A model generated the notes under the pieces. The model did not search any database and had not been told where the DNA came from. It worked only from the letters and a program-made list of their open reading frames with translations. From contig CM060172.1 in the NCBI GenBank assembly GCA_030549775.1, positions 55,231,942 to 55,295,941 on the forward strand: 64,000 nucleotides of DNA. Reading direction: 5' to 3'. Below, piece by piece: positions 59,445-64,000 of this stretch. The DNA is from Tamarix chinensis (lineage: Eukaryota > Streptophyta > Magnoliopsida > Caryophyllales > Tamaricaceae). How positions within the stretch are numbered: position 1 is the first letter of the stretch; each line of letters begins with the position of its first letter. The position numbers and the translations under genes are program-made.

Positions 59445-59933
59445 TAAGGATGGTAATGGGGCGGGTCGAGGTCGGGGACCCAATTCCCATCCCCATCCCC
59501 GAACCCAATAAGAAAAAGAGTCTCCGAATTCGATCCGATCCCTAATTTTTATTATCAGGGATTCTCTAACCCGATCTCCGATGGGATCAAATCTCCGTAC
59601 CTGACCCTATCCCCGATCTATTTCCTATTTTCGACTTATTCTTCGATCTTAAAACCCTACCCGATTCCCGAAACTAGATTCTATACTCGATCCCATATCC
59701 CATCCCCGATCATCAAGCTTTTTTTTATATTATACTTTTAATTTATATTCTATAAAAAATTATATATAAAAAAATTATTCAGGGTGGATTTAGGGATGGA
59801 GACCCTAAATCCGTTCCCATCCTTTCTCTAAAAAAATCTCCGAACTCGATTTCTGAATTCTCTCCATGAACCAGAACTTGAATGGAAAATCCTCGGCAGA
59901 GCCCCGAGTCCGTAGAGAAAATTATCATCCCTA
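59445..59933. mobile_element. hAT-type MITE, 489 bp
   Basis: The element has a perfect 8-bp duplication ACTAGGTG (59437-59444 and 59934-59941). Ends are TAAGGATGGTAAT and ATTATCATCCCTA, inverted with two mismatches. The interior is rich in CCCGAT/CCCCGA motifs around an AT-rich centre, a kind seen in plant MITEs. No coding capacity. Confidence 0.88.
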
Positions 59934-60229
59934 ACTAGGTGTCGGCCATTTTCTGCTACCGTAAAATTTCTTCCAAATAGTTTTTACACAAAACATGGAA
60001 GCATATATAGAAGCATGAAACTGGTTTTCCCACCGTAACCCATATTCTCATCAGTTCTGGGCCACCGAATTTAATCTAAATATGTTACTACTCGACCAAT
60101 ATATGAAAATCAGAAAATGTATGATTTCAGCTGCTTGTGGGAAGCAGGCCCCCAGGTGGGGGGAGGCATGAAACATTAGCAGACAGCTGGGTTAGAACGG
60201 GCTGCAAAAATATTAAAATGCTAAAACTT

Positions 60230-60301
60230 GGGGCATTCCGAGAATTGAACTCGGGACCTCTCGCACCCTAAGCGAGAATCATACCACTAGACCAAATGCC
60301 C
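60230..60301 (-). tRNA. tRNA-Pro (anticodon AGG)
   Basis: A 72-nt gene. The acceptor stem is GGGCATT paired with AATGCCC, with discriminator C. The anticodon stem TCTCGC/GCGAGA encloses the loop TTAGGGT, anticodon AGG. The B-box region is GAGTTCAATTCTC. There is no encoded CCA, as in eukaryotes, and no intron. A downstream T-rich tract is not marked. It lies 95 bp from the divergent TMEM70 homolog start. Confidence 0.95.
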
Positions 60302-60396
60302 ACTTTGGCTTGTCGTTTAATTATATAGTAAAAAAATAAACTTGCAAAACCCTACCTCTAGGCAAGGCAGTACAAAAATAAATTTGCAAAACAAAA

Positions 60397-63393
60397 ATGG
60401 AGACCGCTTCACTGCTGAGGGCTAGAGGGAAAATGGCGAGGGCTGCTCTCTACTGCTTGATTCGATCTCAGACGAGACATCTCGCTTCCAGAAATTTCCA
60501 TTCGGGTATCGTTCTCTCCCTCTATTATCTATCTCTTACTAAAGAAGATTGTAGATTGAGCTTGATTTGAAATGATGCAAACTCAACGAAGCGTTTGAAG
60601 AATTAATCTTATGCCTATCAATTAATTTTTGAATATATTAGTTTCAGTTTCCTTCTATTAATATTTCGCCATGGATTTACACGTTTATTCAATAGAAGAT
60701 TAGAATCGAAATGTCTTCACTTCGATGAAGTTCATACAAATTCTCCCATGGTTAAGGATGAGGGCGAGGAAGATTTTGATGTATAGTTTTTGTTTCTGGT
60801 GTTCTCACTCTCTCTTCTAGCTAATTATATAGAAATTGCATTTTTTTTAGCTGATATTGCTGTTTGTTTTTATCCTCCATGCTTGCTTTGCTTTGGATAA
60901 TTGTGTTTGACTACTTTTGTTGTATCAAGTTATTAAAGATTTTGCAATCCTTAATCTTCTCTGCTTTTGCTTCTTCTTTTTTCTTCTCTACACCTGCATA
61001 TGTTTCTTCGCTCTCTCTTATGTTTTGCTGGAAAATATGTTTTTCTAGAGCGCGTGCATCACTAGTAAGCACTATTATTTATTTGTTTTTCCTGATTTCA
61101 AAATATATATATTTTTTTCCTTGACTATAGATGGGCTGGACATGTGGTCACTGCTGCAAACTTGCAGTCACAAAAGCATCGTTCTATCTATGAATTGGAT
61201 AGCATGAACCCACTGGTCAGCCTTTCCCCCCTTACGATGAACTGAAATGATTAATGCGTCAGCATCTTTTTTCCGATTCCAACTCTTGAACATGTTTTTG
61301 TGTATTCCTTTCTTCCTTAATTTTAAGATCGGTATTGATTCTCTTTCTGTTCTGTTTCCAAGCCTTTCTTCTGTAAATTGCTTATCCCTCATGACGGATA
61401 CAATCTGACAAGTGGATATCTGGTGCTAATATTCTTCTGTCCTTATCTCCGACTTAATATCATTTCCAGTCTTGTGCTTCAATTTGTGCACAACTTCACA
61501 GTTAGGTCAAATTCATAGCAATTGGTGTCTGTTGCTTTGGGGGATCTCATATTACGTATGGTTTTGAGAGAACAATACATTATGTGAGCTTGGGGGGATC
61601 TTTTGCTCCATAATTTTGAGTAGGCTGCTGAGAAAAGACCCACGGTCCTCTATTGATCCGCGTCTTGCTCCTCCATCTTATGTGCTTTCTTAGTTTAGTC
61701 TAAAAATCTTTGAAGCCTTCTCGTTAATGCAAAGGACGCATAGATGTGGTTGAGAAATGAGCATGTTGGATTTCTTCCTTGACGATTAATATGGACTTCT
61801 TTTCTTTCTACTTGTATTTGTCATGCAGCTCAAAAAGGAAATACTTGTCAGTGCAAAGGAAAACAATTGTGTGGTCGGGGGAAGAGCACAATTAGGACTT
61901 AAAAAATCCAAAAAAAGGGAAAAATAAGGCATCATGTAACACTAGATGTACTTTTATCCTTTGTGTGAATGTCGGACTTTCATTGGTGTACTTTTCTACT
62001 CCTGTCAGGCAGTGTAGAGAACAAGGATATGCAACCTTTGGTATTGAACCATGTCTGAATATACAGTGCACAAATGCGCATGATATTTCCTTATACCATT
62101 CTTTCTTTTATGGTTAAGGGTTATGTTATTATTGGCTATGATGAGTTTGAGCTGCTGTAAACTTGTAATTATTGGCCCTGGCACCAACCCTGATGGGTTT
62201 TCAGGCCTAAAGTTTTGTATGACTGGTCATGGTTGCTCTAAAGTTCTGTATCCATGCTGTTTACCTAGTATGAGTATTGCTGGTCATTGGTCATCCAAGT
62301 TCTAGGAATTTAACTCGGCTGCCTGATGGGTTTTCAGGCCTAAAGTTTTGTATGACTGGTCATGGTTGCTCTAAAGTTCTGTATCCATGCTGTTTACCTA
62401 GTATGAGTATTGCTGGTCATTGGTCATCCAAGTTCTAGGAATTTAACTCGGCTGCTCTAGACCAGCTAGTTCGGCCCTGATATTATGGCCCTGGCTCATT
62501 TTCTAGAATACTGCCATTTCCTTGCTCTTTGGCCTTTATTCTATATGGCCTTGGTCCAGAAATCCTTACCTTCTTTTTTCTGCCCTTGATGCCCTGTACA
62601 TCTTCCAATCTTTTTTCTCTTACCAAGATATATATATATATATATATATATATCTGTGTGTGTGTAAATGTCAAGCTACTTTTGCTCTTTGTTACATAAA
62701 GTCCATGCCCCCCCCCTTTTCTCATCATTTATTGTATTCTGCTCTTCTTCAGGTTATAATGCTTGTAGGATACAAACATGGCCAGTTTGCCACAGTTTAA
62801 AGTCCAGACTCAATTCATCTATACTGCTTACTGCTGTCCAGAATAGATGGACATCTAATAGTTCTGCAAAGGAAGATAATGGCAGAATAAGCATTGGACC
62901 ACGTAAAGAAGACACGGAAGCTGAGAAAGATACTGGGGTGGTATACTATGGTCCAATCTCTTCTACAATCAAGAAAGTAAAGCTTTTGTCTCTCTCTACC
63001 TGCTGCCTTTCTGTATCCTTAGGGCCCGTGGTTACTTTCATGACATCCCAAGATTCAAATGTAATCTTAAAAGGTGCCGTTGCAGCTACAGTAATATTCT
63101 TTAGTGCCTCTACCACAGCTGCCCTCCACTGGTTTGTGAGTCCTTACATCCACAAGATCAGATGGAAGCCTGGTTCAGACACCTTTGAGGCTGAGATGAT
63201 GACATGGTTGGCCACTTACGTACCAAAAACCATTAGGTTTGCTGATATTAGACCTCCAGAGACCAATAGACCTTTTGTGACCTTCAAGGCCAATGGGAAC
63301 TTCTATTTCGTGGATGCAGATCATTGTCACAACAAAGCTTTGTTGGCAAAACTAACACCGCAAAAATACGATTCAGCCTTCAAGAACCTGTAA
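60397..63393 (+). CDS. TMEM70: Transmembrane protein 70 homolog, mitochondrial (2 exons, 249 aa)
   Basis: Exon 1 is 60397-60505 and exon 2 is 62753-63393, with donor TCGG/GTATCG and acceptor TTCTTCAG; the joint codon is Gly37. The N-terminus METASLLRARGKMARAALYC is Arg-rich and lacks acidic residues after position 2, fitting a mitochondrial presequence. The core has VYYGPISSTIKKVKLLSLST at about 100-119, followed by two hydrophobic segments at about 114-133 and 142-165. A soluble tail after them (KIRWKPGSDTFEAE and FADIRPPETNRPFVTF) is typical of the TMEM70/DUF1301 family. In animals TMEM70 helps assemble ATP synthase and complex I in the inner membrane; the same role here is inferred. The length is close to the family's usual 250 or so. 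Confidence 0.9.
60506..62752 (+). other. TMEM70 homolog intron
   Basis: A 2247-bp GT-AG intron. It holds the 133-bp tandem duplication at 62189-62454 and a TA/GT microsatellite at about 62628-62666. A frame continuous with exon 2 starts at 62668, so a transcript starting inside the intron could encode a form without the presequence. Confidence 0.85.
62189..62454. repeat. Tandem 133-bp duplication, apparently perfect
   Basis: A unit beginning CCTGATGGGTTTTCAGGCC at 62189 is repeated from 62322. I see no difference between the two copies, which end CTCGGCTG. It lies in the TMEM70 homolog intron. Confidence 0.92.
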
Positions 63394-64000
63394 TTGTAGA
63401 CTGTTGTAGCGGAAGTATGGCTGGAGTTTGTATCCCCTTTCAGCTAGATTTTATCTTTGACCGCTTTGCATCACGTCGAGCTTTGCATCGGCTTTCATTT
63501 CCTTTGTTGTTTTTGGGGCTCAAACTCTAAAGAGATTGAAATAATACTCGACCTCAATTTTTGCTGATAGTCTCTTAGGATTTAGAATACACCTACTACC
63601 CCAGTTCATACGTGATAGAGGTGCATGATAATCTTAAAATTCAGAGGCATCTCGGGATCACCGATCCACGTCTCGCAATCTTCTTGTGCATTCTCTGGAC
63701 TCAAATGTAGGTGCGTTTGGCCACTCATTTTATATCTTTTATTTATCAATTTCAGATAATGTGATATATTACCTTTTAGAAGTTGTAAAAACTATTCCTA
63801 CGTTTTATACAAATTATTATAAAATTAATTTAAATAATGAAAAAAATTATTGATACACCTTACTTCAAATTAGATATAGAAAAGAGATTGCGTTACCAAA
63901 TAAAAGATTGAATTGGGTCACACTATAGTAAGTTTGGAATATTACACCAAATGTTAAGGTCTAAACTATAGTAAGTTTCAAACAATAATCTAATATGTGC
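63394..64000. other. TMEM70 homolog 3' UTR and downstream sequence
   Basis: Follows the stop codon. The first 150-300 bp are probably 3' UTR. After about 63710 the sequence becomes AT-rich; no further gene was recognised. Confidence 0.45.

Overview
The window looks like AT-rich nuclear DNA of a flowering plant. It has genes split by long introns, LTR retrotransposons of the Ty1/copia and Ty3/gypsy types, hAT- and Mutator-type MITEs, and a eukaryotic tRNA gene without encoded CCA. I cannot name the species; the protein sequences do not look grass-like.

About 36 kb (3137-39161, minus strand) is one gene: the SUMO E3 ligase SIZ1. I assembled 16 coding exons (2472 nt, 823 codons plus stop), and all junctions are phase-consistent. 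SAP, PHD, PINIT and SP-RING domains, a SUMO-interacting motif and the plant SIZ1 C-terminal block occur in the family order. Two introns (2 and 13) need GC instead of GT donors. The last intron is 6.6 kb; reading through it gives an alternative C-terminus.

Intron 7 (17166-31349) is 14 kb because of nested insertions. These are a copia element (18154-23754, TSD CCTAC) that itself took two MITEs, and a minus-strand gypsy element (24217-31175). The gypsy pol gene is interrupted by a 1.27-kb terminal-inverted-repeat element (26755-28027, TSD CCAAG) carrying an AP2/ERF (TINY/DREB-like) gene fragment with an open frame.

From 39.2 to about 59.9 kb the sequence is a retroelement graveyard: a decayed gypsy pol (minus, 45.1-47.4 kb), an Athila/Tat-like element with long LTRs (plus, 48.4-54.9 kb), a stretch of reiterated ATCGATTGGTT-like motifs, a decayed copia pol (57.4-59.1 kb) and a hAT-type MITE (59445-59933). 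No cellular protein gene was recognised there.

The right end holds a tRNA-Pro(AGG) gene (minus) and, 95 bp away and divergent, a two-exon gene for a mitochondrial TMEM70 homolog (60397-63393). Its intron contains a tandem 133-bp duplication with no difference seen by eye. A three-copy dispersed MITE family with about 9-bp target duplications (4336-4616, 5870-6179, 23113-23401) appears only inside SIZ1 introns in this window.
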